Below are positions 23,268-35,900 of a stretch of DNA of 64,000 nucleotides, in pieces. Under the pieces are notes generated by a model that was not told the DNA's origin, searched no databases, and saw only the letters and a program-made list of their open reading frames with translations. The DNA comes from Monilinia fructicola (taxonomy: Eukaryota > Ascomycota > Leotiomycetes > Helotiales > Sclerotiniaceae): contig VICG01000009.1 in assembly GCA_008692225.1 (NCBI GenBank), forward strand, positions 496,001 through 560,000, in the 5' to 3' direction. Position numbers and translations under genes: made by a program. How positions within the stretch are numbered: the first letter of the stretch is position 1; every line of letters begins with the position of its first letter.

Positions 23268-24960
23268 ATCTGGATATTCGATATCCGTTACTGGGTATTA
23301 TCCGTAATTACGCGTTTTTTTGTTTGTGTGGTTGTTTGGTTGTTTGGTTGTTTGATTGTTTGATTGTTCGCTTGTTTGGTTGTTTGCTTGCCTCATATGC
23401 CGTGTGCTATATATTTATTGCCTCTGCACACTTTCCATCAGACGTTTGAAGTAATTACTGCACGTAAGCTACCTCCCTTCCAGTACCTGTGGACACTGGA
23501 TACTGGCTGGACACTGGACACTGGACAGTAGCAAATCCCGATACCCGACCGAACTGCCAACGCGTCCGTGCTCAAGCCAAAAGCCAAAAGTCAAAAGTCA
23601 AAAGTCAAATGGCAACGCAGGTGCCAGGAGTAGAGCTTTCCACCACCGTCGATAGATAGATATTACATACCTAGGTAGATACTGACTCCGTCCTGTGCTG
23701 AGTCGAAATTAAAAGAGAGGTTCAACTAAAGGACGGGTAACGGCGGGGATCAACCGGAAACAAGACAGGCCAAGCTCACCGGGATGTCGGGGACGTGGGA
23801 TGTGCGGCTGTGGACGCCGATTTGGGGACGTGGATATTCAATATACCTAGGTAGGTCCGCGGTGTTATTACAGTAGTTGCTGGGTGGATTAGTAATTGGA
23901 GTTGGGATTTGTGATTTGGTGTTGATGTTGGTGGATTGGTTGGGGGGCTTGATTATCCTGAGTAGATTGGATTGGATGGAGGTCGTCAAATCTTAGTTGC
24001 AACCATCTTCTACTGCCCAGGTGTACAGTAAGTAAGTAGACTGACTCTATCTGGATTAGGAGCGGTAGGGAACTGCAGGTGACTTTAGGATGATCATATC
24101 AAGATCAGATCAGATCAGATCAAGTTAAGTCAAGTTCAATCCAATCCAATCAACGTTATAACATATTATTATCATTATCATCGTCATCATCATCGCCACC
24201 ACAGACAACGGGAACGGGAACGGGAGGAAAAAGAAAAGAAGATAGAAGGGAATATCAGAAGAAGAAGAAGAAGATCCTCGCATCCTTCCACACACAGGGA
24301 CTTTTTTACCTACGGAGTACGTACCCTTAATAGCTAGCTGCCCATCCAAGTATCGACGTCGGTAGTCAAAAGAAGAGATTATTGGATAATGAACGCAGCA
24401 TAGCAGCTGAAGATTCAAATGAATATCAACTCACAATTATTTCACATCCATATCGAACGCTCAATCAAATGATTAGACGATACCAACATGTAGGTAAACA
24501 CCAAATCATCATCTCTCTTCCTGTCGACCTATCTAATAAATACTCAATAAGTAATATCTCGTCATCACCACCACCACCAACAAACAGTAAACCTCAATCC
24601 AAAATCCAACCCCCCAAATCCAAAATCAATAGATCCCAACCCAAATACCGAAGTGCCCAGGTACATGCAGACATACATACATACGGAGGACACCCTTCCC
24701 GCCCTCTCCCTTCATCATAAACACACCAACAAGGACCTCGGGAATCTCAATACCCGTCAAGCAATGATCAACAAATAGGGAGGGACCTACTATCTACCCA
24801 GTAGGTAAGTCTTTTTATCAATCTAGCATCTATATAAACTACGTGCCGGCAGTGGAAAATAAATACCTAAATACTTAGTAAATATCTAGATGAAATATCC
24901 ATAGATTTATCTATATAATCTATTTCTCTAAATAAATCACTCTAAAGATACTTGCATTGC
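23268..24960. other. Intergenic, no gene seen
   Basis: Upstream of the Rdx-like gene. Contains a TTGTTTGG repeat near 23320-23390, two TACCTAGGTA palindromes (23668-23677, 23844-23853), a TACGGAGTAC near 24313 and GAT/TCA repeats near 24095-24125. Short open frames here are low-complexity. Confidence 0.65.
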
Positions 24961-25060
24961 TTTGGGTCTATGCCAGGGTAAAATTTTATAAAATAGTATA
25001 TCTTTTAAATTCTTTTTAATATATTGTAAAACTTCGACTTTAAAGAATTTAAATATACTA

Positions 25061-27018
25061 AGTCGCCTACCCCATATCTCGCCACCCCCCCCATTTAGCC
25101 AACTTTAAAAAATACTATATACCATTTTTAAACGTTAATAATTCAACAACTTATTTTACTTTATATATAATCCCTTTAAGAATCACTTTTCTTAAAATAG
25201 TATTAAAAGTTATTTTCAATAATTAGCCTTATTTTTAATTGTAATCTATACTTTTCTAATAACTTTAATCCCTGCAAATTTCGAATTCGGATTAATTTTA
25301 ACTTTACATCTTTTTCTTAGGGTTAATTGCTTTTATTCTATATTCTTAATTGCTGTATATTCGAAAACTTCTACCTTATATGATATTATAATCTTTTAAT
25401 ATCAAAATCTTTTTAAAATCTTTTGAAAAAGTAAACAATATATTAGAAGAATCGACCTTCCTCTTCCCGAATTATATATTTCGCATATATAATCGAAATA
25501 TCCTTCAATTCCCTAAAACGTTTTTTATAAAATAAAAGAATGATTCTTATATACTTATTAAAACTTAGAATTATAATCTTGAAAAAGAAATCTCTTCAAT
25601 AACCCTTTTTATTACTTGTTTTTAATTCAAAAACCGGCTCATAAGGGATTTAGCTATATTCTTCAACTTATAAACCTTTAATGCTTTTTACCCAAATTTA
25701 ATATTTTAAATAATTAATGCTTCTAATTTAGCAAAATAATAACAAAAAAGAAAATTCCGCTTTTTCAATTAATATAAAATCCATTAAAAAACTTTAATTT
25801 ATTAAAGGTATTATCAATATATACGTTTTTAAAACTTTAAGAATATAGCTATTAAATTTAATAGCTATAATATATATAACATATATAACAATAAAAATAA
25901 AAAATATATATATTATTTTCGAAAGTATAATTACATAAATTTCATAGTTTTATAACTTTCTATAATTATCTTAAAATAAATAATTTAATTTTATTTAGAT
26001 CAAAAAGGATTATTAAAAATATAAATACCTTTTTTAACCATTTTAATACAATAAAATTTGTAATCCACCCATTTTCTCAATAACCATAAAACTTTATTTA
26101 GTATATAAAGCAAAATCTATAAAAAACTACTTATTATTAAACGCTTTTGCCCTTTATAAATAATAAATAAATTAAAAGCTTTTTCAATAATTAAAATATA
26201 TTTAATAAAAAAAGGTTCAAAATTTTTAATTTAAGCTGTTTTTTTTGAAATAAAACATTGATTAAAGCTTTATTATTAGCTATTACTACTAACCCATTAA
26301 AATCCTTAACCCTTTTCATAATACCCGCTTTATCCATATTATACCTATTTTGAAGGTTTAATAGCTTTTAATATCCAACAACTTCAAATTTTTGAAACCA
26401 TCCCTTAATAAGATTAATTAAAGCATCCTTAAAACTTATATACTAAATCAATCCTTATACTATCTCTTTAATCCTTAATAACTTAAATTTTTATACAAGA
26501 ATTTATTAATTCATTACGTTTTCCGAAATAATAAATCCCCTTTTTTGTAAACCCAGAAATTCACTCTTTTTAATTTTATAGATTTATTAATGTATAAAAA
26601 CTAGTTCTAAAAACTCTTTTAAACTAATATCCAATCCGTTAAACGTTTCTTCCTAGATTAAGAATTATCTTTTACTATATTTAAACACTTTTTTTAATAA
26701 AATAAACGCCCTTTTCAATTTGTCCTTAAAAAAAGTGCTTTTTTGAAAATACTTATAATCTTCAAGGATTTTTAATACATTTTAACTTTATTTCCAAGTA
26801 CCTTCAAAAGCTATTGTAATATAATCTTCAATATATAAATATAATTTTTAGTATATAACTTTTCATTATAATATAATTAACATAATCTTATAAATTTTAA
26901 AGGAATTAATTAAAGGGTTATTAAATTATTAATATTAAAAGATTATATATTGATTAAAAATACGTGTTTTTATACGTTGGCCAAATGGGGGGGGTGGCGA
27001 GATGTGGGGTAGGCGACT
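25061..27018 (-). mobile_element. RIP-degraded Fot1/pogo-like DNA transposon
   Basis: 1,958 bp with inverted terminal repeats of about 43 bp (AGTCGCCTACCCC.. at the left, its complement at the right) and TA duplications at 25059-25060 and 27019-27020. The minus strand retains traces of a DDE transposase: YNMDKAGI at about 26320-26344, where Fot1/pogo enzymes have a YNMDE(T/K)G block with the first catalytic Asp, then IIYKGKSV-like sequence near 26140-26170, then fragments resembling the GWT and SHKT regions with Trp codons turned into stops. The size matches Fot1-like elements (about 1.9 kb). It cannot encode an active protein. Confidence 0.75.
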
Positions 27019-27020
27019 TA

Positions 27021-27797
27021 ATCGTTTATTTTTTTATTTAATAATATTATAAAGTATTATTTATAATTTTAAATAGATTTATTAATTTATTATAATTTCT
27101 TAAAATAAATTCCGTTTTTTATTAATTTTTATCTCGGTATAGATCTAAAATAATACCAAGTAGATATATATTATAAGATTATAATCTGGTAAGTTTATAA
27201 AGAATTTAAATTTAATTAATTAAATTCTACATAGTAGGAAACGTATATCGTATCGTAATAAAAGCTAATCTTTATTAAATTAATTAACGCTATTTATTTA
27301 TAGTTAATATTATTTTAATTACTCTTATTAATAACATCGGCAACGCTAGTAGCGTTATTCTTATTAATACGCTAAAGGTATTAATTCTATTATTAACTCT
27401 TTTTATATCAATCGTTATATTATATATTTAAATTATATAATTACTTTTAGAATTCTTTTTTAAAGCTTCTTAAAGTGTTATAAAAATTATTATATAAACA
27501 ACTACTATTTAAATTACCTCGTATTAAATTTTATATAAAATCTAATTAATATTTAGTTTTTATATAAGATTTATAATATGTAATCTTATAATTCGTTAAT
27601 TCTTAGTTCTTAAAATATCTAATGTTATTATATAAAAAATTAGTAAAGCTAAGAGAAAAGTATTATATATTATGAAATTCTCTATAATACAATCCCTTAT
27701 AATTACCTAGGTAGATTCTATATTATTGTATTTATCCCTCCATACGTAGCCGTGGACCTCGGGCTAGATAGATACCTAGATAGATGAGGAAACCCGA
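27021..27797. other. AT-rich degenerate DNA between two elements
   Basis: About 780 bp, strongly AT-rich with stops in all frames, consistent with RIP. It lies between the Fot1-like relic and the fold-back element. A TACCTAGGTA palindrome occurs at 27704-27713. I could not identify the original sequence. Confidence 0.6.
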
Positions 27798-27799
27798 TA

Positions 27800-28652
27800 A
27801 GTCGCCTACCCTACTTCTCGCCACCCCCCCCCCCCATTTGGCCAACATTTCACACCGAAAACGGCCATTTTAACGTACTTATAACTCTATGAAAAATAAA
27901 TATATATTTTTTAAATTTTGATTAGAGCTTTTTATATATAATTATTAATAGATTTTGAAAATCTTAAATTTTTTGCGATTTTTTATAAAGAGTAATAAAA
28001 GATTATAGAAAATTAGAATTTTCGGTTTTGGATTTGTATGGAAATCACATACAAAATTGAAACTTTAAAATAAATATTTATAATTTTTTAAACAAAAATA
28101 ATTAAAAATAATCTGTAAATTTTTATAGAATCTTATTAATCAATATATAGTAAATAAACTATTTAAAATATATATATATAATTTGAAACTATTGAGTAAA
28201 TTGAAATTAGAAATTTTTTACTTAAAATTTTATCGTTAAAATCTAAGAATCTATATTAAACATTTATTATAAATAATAGTATATTATTAAAATGATATAT
28301 TCAATTTAAATTAGCTTTAAAATTCTTGAAAAAATTTTCTAGATTATTTTTTTAACTATTTTTATTAAATAAATATAAATTTTTTTTAAAGATTTTGATT
28401 TTGTATAGGAATTTATATACAAATCGAAAATTAGAATTCTTAATTTTCTATAATCTTTTATAACTTTTTATAAAAAAATCGCAAAAATTTAAGATTTTCA
28501 AAATCTATTAATAATTATATATAGAAGCTTTAATTAGGATTTAAAAAATATATATTTATTTTTCGGTAGAGTTATAAATACGTTAAAATGGCCGTTTTTG
28601 GTGTGAAATGTTGGCCAAATGGGGGGGGTGGCGAGAAGTAGGGTAGGCGACT
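27800..28652. mobile_element. Fold-back MITE with Fot1-like termini (copy 1)
   Basis: 853 bp, TA target duplication (27798-27799 and 28653-28654). Both ends begin AGTCGCCTACCCTACTTCTC. Unlike the 1,958-bp element, the two halves stay inverted copies far beyond the termini: at least 240 bp of close match (ATTTCACACC, GGCCATTTTAACGTA, AATCTTAAATTTTT, AAAGATTATAGAAAATTA on both arms), with weaker similarity almost to the centre. Single-stranded it could fold into one long hairpin. No coding capacity. Confidence 0.85.
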
Positions 28653-28654
28653 TA

Positions 28655-30701
28655 TTTTCGGCTGTTGAAGGAACCTGGAACTTGGAACAATATAAACGGA
28701 AGAAAAGGGAAGAAAAGGTACGGGAAATAGACTTTCCTTTATTTGACCAATGCATTTGATTGATTGATTGATTGACTTACTTGCTAATTTACTTCCTTTG
28801 ATTAATTAGCAATTGGGTTTGATGATTCAATACAGTCATGCAAATATAATATAATTACCACCCATTTATCTACCTATTTATCTGCGTATCGTATCAATCT
28901 ATCAATCAATCAATCAATCAACTTATATAGTATCTCGCTACCTAGGTAGATAGCTACGGGTATGCAATATTCATTCATTTTATATATACGCATATCCATA
29001 TCCCTACCTACCTAATGTTACATATCCATCCATCCATCCATCCATTCATCCATCCGTCCATCCACCCGTTCATCCATCCCTACCTACAGAATACCTACAG
29101 AGTACCTACCAACCCATCCAAACTCCTCACTCCCCTATCGCCGAACAACAAATCCCTCCCCTCTCTCCCCCTCCCCAATGAACAAAAAAAGTACCCAAAG
29201 ATTACGCCATTCACTCACTCAACTACCCTATCCTTCTCCTCTCCTATCCTATCATATCCTATCCTATCCACCTCCCTCACTCCCTCCTCCCTCCCTCCCT
29301 CCCTCCCTCCCTCCCTCCCCTCCTCCCCCCTTCAAGCATACAAAACCATACAATAAATCAATCTCCTTGTACGGTAAAGATAAAATATAAATACCCTACC
29401 ACTCCTCCTCCCTCCTCCCTCCCTCCTCCCCTCCTCCCTCTACCCATCCACCCACCCATCCACCCCAAAAAGATCAAGAGAACCAACATCCCATCCCAAA
29501 AAAGGTTTAAAAAAGCAAAGCAAAGAAAAGCAAACAAAAGCAAACAAAAGCAAGCAAACAAAAGACTAAACTTCCAATTCCAATTCCAATTCCAATTTCG
29601 ATATCCATATAATACACCTAGGTAGTAAGTAGTATGATATAATATAATACAACACAACACAGCACAATACAATACAACACAACACAATACAACACAATAA
29701 ACCCATCGTCAGTCAATACGGACCAGGGATAGATGGGAGAAGAGGGAGGGAGGGAGGGAGAAGAGGGAGGAAGGTAGAGATGATTGAGTGAGTGGGTGGT
29801 TGATTGATTGATTGACTATTCAATATTAACAGTTAGGTTAGTAAGTTAATGAGTTGGTTGGTTACTTTGTATATATATATATATATATATATACCTAATA
29901 CATACATATATGTATATATCTTCTATAGATACCCGTGAACATACATATATACATACATACACACACATGTGCATTTTAAAGACTCATCATTTCACGAATC
30001 GTTCATTATATTTCAACATATTCCTACGTAGGTAGGCATCACAATGGCATTAAAAAATAAAAAAGTCTTCATAAAAATACCCTCCCAATGATTTCCATTG
30101 GTAATCCTATGCACAAAGAAGTTCATGGTGAAGGGGTTCTACTTTGGGGGGGAAGGTGTAACTACTACGAACAGAAACGAAAAAAAAAATTATTACATGC
30201 TTCTTTTCCCTGTCCCCTTTCACCTCTTGTCTTCCCTTTTGACTTTATCCTGCCTTTCATTTCATCAAGAAAGTCTTGATCATCGCACGCAGATCCACGC
30301 CAGATACAATCGAATCGAAAGAACCCGCTCGATGCTGTGCCCCGTTGATAGTGAAAAAATACCTCCAATGGTGAAATATGCTATGCATCTCTTGCTTCCC
30401 GGAAGAAAAGGCCTCTGATAGAAAGAACCAAGAAGAGGCAGTTGGCTTTCTGGAATAATGTCGAAGAAGGCTCAAAGTGAATATTCCCAATACGCCCCTA
30501 ATAACGCCCTTTATTCTGATTTGCAATCGTCCCTCTCTCTCCTCTGGTGATGTACGTGGTTTGGTAAAGGATCGATATCGAAATTGGTGTATGCGAATGG
30601 ATTTATGAATTGGAGGTGATTGATGTGATGAAATTATGAGTTGGTCATTGTCGGTCATTTGCGTGCGTTCCCATTTCGATTATGTCGAGACTCTTCCTTC
30701 T
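28655..30701. other. Intergenic, microsatellite-rich, no gene seen
   Basis: Downstream of the G-gamma gene. CATC repeats near 29020-29080, CTCC/CCTCCC tracts near 29275-29330 and 29400-29460, CAAAG/CAAAA runs near 29510-29570, CAATAC pentamers near 29645-29700 and a TA run at 29869-29893. Open frames here encode repeats only. A TACCTAGGTA palindrome lies at 28939-28948. Confidence 0.65.
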
Positions 30702-31062
30702 TTACATCACCAAACAACATCCACCACTTTGTTGCGGCGCATATGGATCATCCTTCTTATCAACTGTACCCCAAATTGACGGAACCATAAAATCCTTGGT
30801 CTGACTCGTGTATTGAATGATACTAAAATAATCATGGCGCATCAGTAACTGTTATGTATTGAAACTCTGGAAGATTCCAAAATGAGGAGTGAAGTACCTC
30901 TTGGCAGCTTGCGAGACGGGGATTCTTTCGCGTTCCAAATCTTCTCGTAAACGATTATTCAATTCAGTGAGACGTCTTAATTTTGAGATCTGCCATCGAT
31001 TGCTTATTCTTCTTGATTTGCGATGGGTCACCAACATCTCGAGATGAGTAACCTTGAGGCAT
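30702..31062 (-). CDS. Heterotrimeric G-protein gamma subunit (one-base frameshift)
   Basis: Two exons, 31062-30898 and 30822-30702, with a 75-bp intron; the split Ser codon joins AAK to SIIQYTSQ. The corrected protein is 94 residues, the usual fungal size: MPQGYSSRDVGDPSQIKKN, then LRRLTELNNRLREDLERER (the coiled coil that pairs with G beta), then DFMVPSIWGTVDKKDDPYAP and a C-terminal CCLVM. The last four residues form a CaaX box for prenylation, and the preceding Cys is a likely palmitoylation site, so the protein should sit on the plasma membrane. A four-base A run on the coding strand (30981-30984) is one base too long between MADLK and LRRLTEL. Fungal G gamma (gng-1 type) with G beta controls development and mating. 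Confidence 0.9.
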
Positions 31063-32946
31063 GATGAACGATAATTGTGGTTATTGTCGATGTTATTGTC
31101 GATGTTAACCGTTGAATTAGTATGGTGGTTGGGGGTGGTGGTGGTGGTGGTGGTGGTGGTTGAGGAAGAGCTGGATTGGGAAATTAGTTCAATTCCTCTT
31201 GCGACAATATAAGGAGAAGTCGTAGATTGGGAGATCAGAACATACCGAGAGGCTTATAGGCAATTATTACAATTAAAGACTGATTGTTATCGTATGAGAT
31301 TGAATTGAATTGAACTGGCGAACTGATGGACTGGTGAACTGGTGAACTGAAGAAGTGGTGAAGTGGTGAAATGGTGAAATGGTGAACTGGTGAACTTTTG
31401 CTTTGTTGTAATGTATTAGGAAGGGAACGGTATTGTTTGGGTGTAGGTGGTAGTGGTTTGAACCTTTGATGATGGGTTAAGGTCGAGAACGATGGACTGA
31501 AAGTTTAATTTGGAATTCTTTTCGAATCGGTATATCGGTTCGCTATTTCCCGTTTTAAGTCATTAAAAAGATATGAGAAAAAGATGAAGAAGAAGAAGGA
31601 AGAGAGAAGAGTGAAAGAGAGAAGAAAAGGAGTTAAAAGCAAACAAGCTTTAAAAATAAATAGAATAATCGATAGAATAATAGATAAAATAAATAAATAA
31701 ATAAGTATTAGAAAGTGAATCCTATGAGAATGATACAATAATAATAAATAATAATAATAACAATAATAACAGTAATAATAAATTGATATGAGATGAGATG
31801 AGATGATATCGACAAAAAGGTTTGAATGATTATATTTTATACGTCCTACTTACTCCTTGAGAGTTTTTTTCGACCTTCATACGACCAATTGATAATAATA
31901 CTCCTTCAAACTTAAAAAAGCTCTTTTTTTTCCTCTTGTTGATATTCAAATAGAAGAGAAAAAAGGGAGATAAGATTCATCAATCAAAGTGGCTTTTGTC
32001 TCCTTCGCCTTTTTTCCTTTGTTCTCTCTTATTCCTGAGGCATCGCCTTACTAGGTACATACTTCACTCAATTCACACTTCTTCCACTTTTTCCACTTTC
32101 CCTTTCTTCTAGCGAAATTTGCCCACAATCTACTAACTGCTCTTATCTTACGTCTAATACCTACCTACTCAAAGCATCCATAGTCAAATAATCAATCAAA
32201 CTCACACTCACACTCACTCATACTTGCACACGCCACCGCTCATTCTCCCACCTATCATCATCCGTAGACTGCACGTGACTTCAGTTCAATGTTGAGGTGA
32301 GCTGCTGCCCATAACTTGTACATGCTTCCAATTTTCCAACATCTTTTTTGTAGTTGAAGTTAACTTTCCAACATCTTTTGTAGTTGAACTTGGCTTAGAT
32401 TAGGGCGGAGAAGTGTTGGGGAAATCTGTTAGCGGGGCGGGTTTTCTCTTCTTCTTTCTGTATAATACAATTACTAGATTTATTAGATTCAGATTCAGAT
32501 TCAGATTCAGACTCAGACTCAGATTTACATGGTCTTGATAGGAGCAAGAACAAGTCGTACTGTACATACAAAGAATATATGATATTGTTGATGCCATACA
32601 ATGCAGAATACAACATAACAGTACATTTCTCGGCAGGCTCGAGAGCATATATATCACGCTTAACCCTTTTTGGTTTAGCTTTCGCACACGAATGAACTTC
32701 TGTTCTATGAAAATACCTGGTATCGCTATTTTTGTTAAGGAATTTCAACCCACCCACTTCGATACCTTATCCATCAAAGTCAGAGTATCCTTCCTACCCT
32801 TGACGATAATACTTGGTTGGAGGTACTTCGTCCATTTCAAAGATAGAATTATTGTCTTTGAAAGTATTGATTCTAGGTGATCGCGTCGTCAAACAAACAC
32901 CACCTCAACTTTCTACGCGCAGTCTTCGCAGAGGAGCTTGCCCAGC
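31063..32946. other. Divergent intergenic region G gamma / eIF3a
   Basis: Promoter side of both genes. Contains a GGTGGT run (31136-31160), a 9-10 bp TGGTGAA(C/A)-type minisatellite at about 31312-31398, AAT/AATA repeats near 31680-31780 and an (ACTCAGATTCAG)-type tract near 32486-32525 that encodes a spurious Ser-Glu repeat. No conserved ORF. Confidence 0.6.
31312..31398. repeat. TGGTGAAC minisatellite
   Basis: About nine imperfect 9-10 bp units (TGGTGAACT, TGGTGAAAT, TGGTGAAGT) upstream of the G-gamma gene. Confidence 0.75.
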
Positions 32947-35900
32947 ATGCCTCCTCCGCCTCACCAGAAACCTGAGAATGTTCTCAAGCGCGCTCATGAA
33001 TTAATGGGTGTTGGGCAATCTCAGGCAGCATTGGTCTTGCTTCACGAACATGTTACTTCGAAAAGATCGAGAAATGCCCCGATTACTTCGCTGGAGCCTG
33101 TTATGCTCTTATTGGTGGAACAGTCCGTCGAACAAAAGAAAGGAAAACTTGCAAAGGACGCCTTATACCAATACAAGAACATCAGTCAAAATACCAATGT
33201 TGGCACAATCGAGGTAAGCAGGAGTGGGTGTTATTTTCACATGTGCGGGGCTAATAAATTTCGTTTAGCTCGTTCTCAAGAAATTCATCGAATTGGCCGA
33301 AGAAAAGGTAAAGGATGCGCAAGCAAAGGCAGACGAGGTTCAATCAACATTAGATACGACAGCAGCGACCGCAAGTGTAGATGATTTGGAAGCAACCGAA
33401 ACCCCGGAATCTATCCTTTTGTCAACTGTATCCGGGGAACAATCCAGAGATCGTACAGATCGTGCTATCGTCACACCATGGCTCAAATTCTTGTGGGAGA
33501 CATACAGGACTGTCCTCGATATTCTCCGAAACAATGCCAGGTTGGAGATTATGTACCAAAGCACTGCCATGCAAGCATTCGACTTCTGCCAGAAATATAC
33601 CAGAAAGACCGAGTTCCGTAGATTGTGCGAGTTGCTCCGAAACCACGTCCAAACGGCTGCCAAGTACTCGGCTCAAATGCATGCCATCAATCTCAACGAC
33701 CCCGATACCCTCCAACGCCATCTCGAAACTCGTTTTCAACAATTGAACGTGGCAGTTGAGCTTGAGTTGTGGCAAGAGGCTTTCAGAAGTGTTGAAGATA
33801 TTCACACCTTGCTCAGCCTTAGCAAGCGACCCCCTAAGAATGTGATGATGGCCAACTACTATGAGAAGTTGACTAGAATCTTTTTGGTGGGTGAGAACTA
33901 TCTCTTCCATGCTGCTGCATGGTCCAGATACTACAACCTGCTCCGCCAATCCGCCCAAATGGTTGCAGCCGGTCAAAGCAAGAAGTCAGACAACCCAGCA
34001 ACTTCTGAGGCTGATCTCTCCAAGGCTGCTTCCTTTGTCCTTTTGTCCGCTCTCGCCATCCCGGTGATCAGTACCTCTAGATCTCGTGGTGCCTTAGTTG
34101 ACATTGATGAACAAAAGAAGAACAAGAACTCTCGTCTTACTCATCTTCTCGGCATGGCTCAAGCTCCTACTCGTGCCGTTCTTTTCAAGGATGCTATGAG
34201 CAAGGGTCTTCTCAAGCGTGCCCGCCCTGAGATCCGTGAGCTTTACAACATCCTCGAAGTTGACTTCCATCCTCTTTCAATTTGTCAGAAGATCTCCCCA
34301 ATTCTCTCCCAAATCGGTGCTGATGCCGAGATGGAGAAATATGTCCTTCCTCTTCAACAGGTCATCTTGACCAGACTCTTCCAACAACTTTCTCAAGTCT
34401 ACGAAACCGTTGATCTCAACTTTGTCGAAAACCTCGCCAAATTCCCAGAGCCATTCCAAGTTACCAGAGAAACAATCGAGAAGTTCATCATGAATGGTAA
34501 CAAGAAGGGCGATCTTGCCATCCGAATGGATCATGCTACTGGTGTTCTCAGCTTCGATACTGATGTTTTCTCATCTGCCAAGGCAGTCCACGCTGGTTCT
34601 GGTGCAGGATCTGCAGAGACAGAAACTGCATCTGTTCAAAGACTTCAAAATACTCCTTCCGAAATTGTGCGAACTCAACTTACCCGTCTTGCAAAGGCTT
34701 TGTTCATTACTTGCCAATATGTCGATCCTTCTCTCAACGAAGCACGACGTAAAGCTCGTGATGAAACCTTCGCAAGAGCTAAGGCTGGTGCTGAGGAAGA
34801 ACACAAGGAGACCTTGAGACGCAAAGAGACCATCCAGAAGCGAAAGGAGGAAGCATCCGAGATTCAATCTCGCAAAGAGAAAGAAGAAGCCACACGAAAA
34901 CGTATCAAGGCTGCCCAACTCCAAGAAGCTGAAGACAAACGACTCGCGGCCGAACAAAAGAAGCGTGAGGATGATCGTGTCAAGGCCGAGTTGGAACGTG
35001 TCCGAAAAGCAGAACTCCAAAAGCAAATTGATGATCTCAAGATCGGTAACAAAGCTCTCGACATCGATCTTGATGATTTGGACAACCTTGATGGCAACAA
35101 ACTTCGTGCTTTGAAGTTGGCTCAACTCGAGCGTGAGAAGAACGATACTAATGAAAAGTTAAGAATCACTGGTAAACGTATCGATCATCTTGAAAGAGCT
35201 TTCAGAAAGGAAGAAGCCAAGAAGCTGCCCGAAGATTATGAAGCACAAAGACAGCGCGATTTGGCTGCTTACGAGAAGACCAAAGCTCAAACCTTGAAGG
35301 ATGCTGAAGCCAAACACAAGGAAAATGTTGCGCTTAAGCACCGATTGACAAGATTGGTTTCTTTCTACGAGTCTTTCCGTGATGATATTGCCGAGCGTAG
35401 ACACGAAGAATTCGACAAACGTCGTCGCGATGCCGAGAAGGAACTTGAGAAGCAAATCGCACAACGTAGAAAGGAGTTCAAGGAACGCAAGATTCGTGAG
35501 AAGAGAGAGCGTGAAGAGCATGAGAGAAAGCTTCGGGAAGAGGAAGAACGTGCTCAAAGAGAGAAACTCGAGAAGGATGAGAGAGAAGAGAAGAGAAAGG
35601 CCGAATTCGCAGAGCTCAAGGCAATCCGTGAGAAAGAGAGACTAGAGGCATTGGAGACGGCTGCTCGGCAAGATCGAATAGCAGAGGAAGCTGCCAAGAG
35701 AAAAGCTGATGAGAAGGCCAGAGGGTCAGTTCGCAGTACTCTGGAGTCAACTGGAGAGAGGCGTGCACCTCTTGCTCTTGCTGGCGCCAAGCTTGGTTGG
35801 AGAGAAAAGGAGAGACTTCGTGCCGAAGGCAAGGAGGTACCATCCGATGCCTCGTCTTCCCCATCTGCTCCACCTACTCGTGCCGAGCCACCAGCCGCCA

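Noticed and set aside
32395..32757. 120-codon ORF with Ser-Glu repeats
   Set aside because: Arises from an ACTCAGATTC repeat in the eIF3a upstream region; flanking residues match nothing known.
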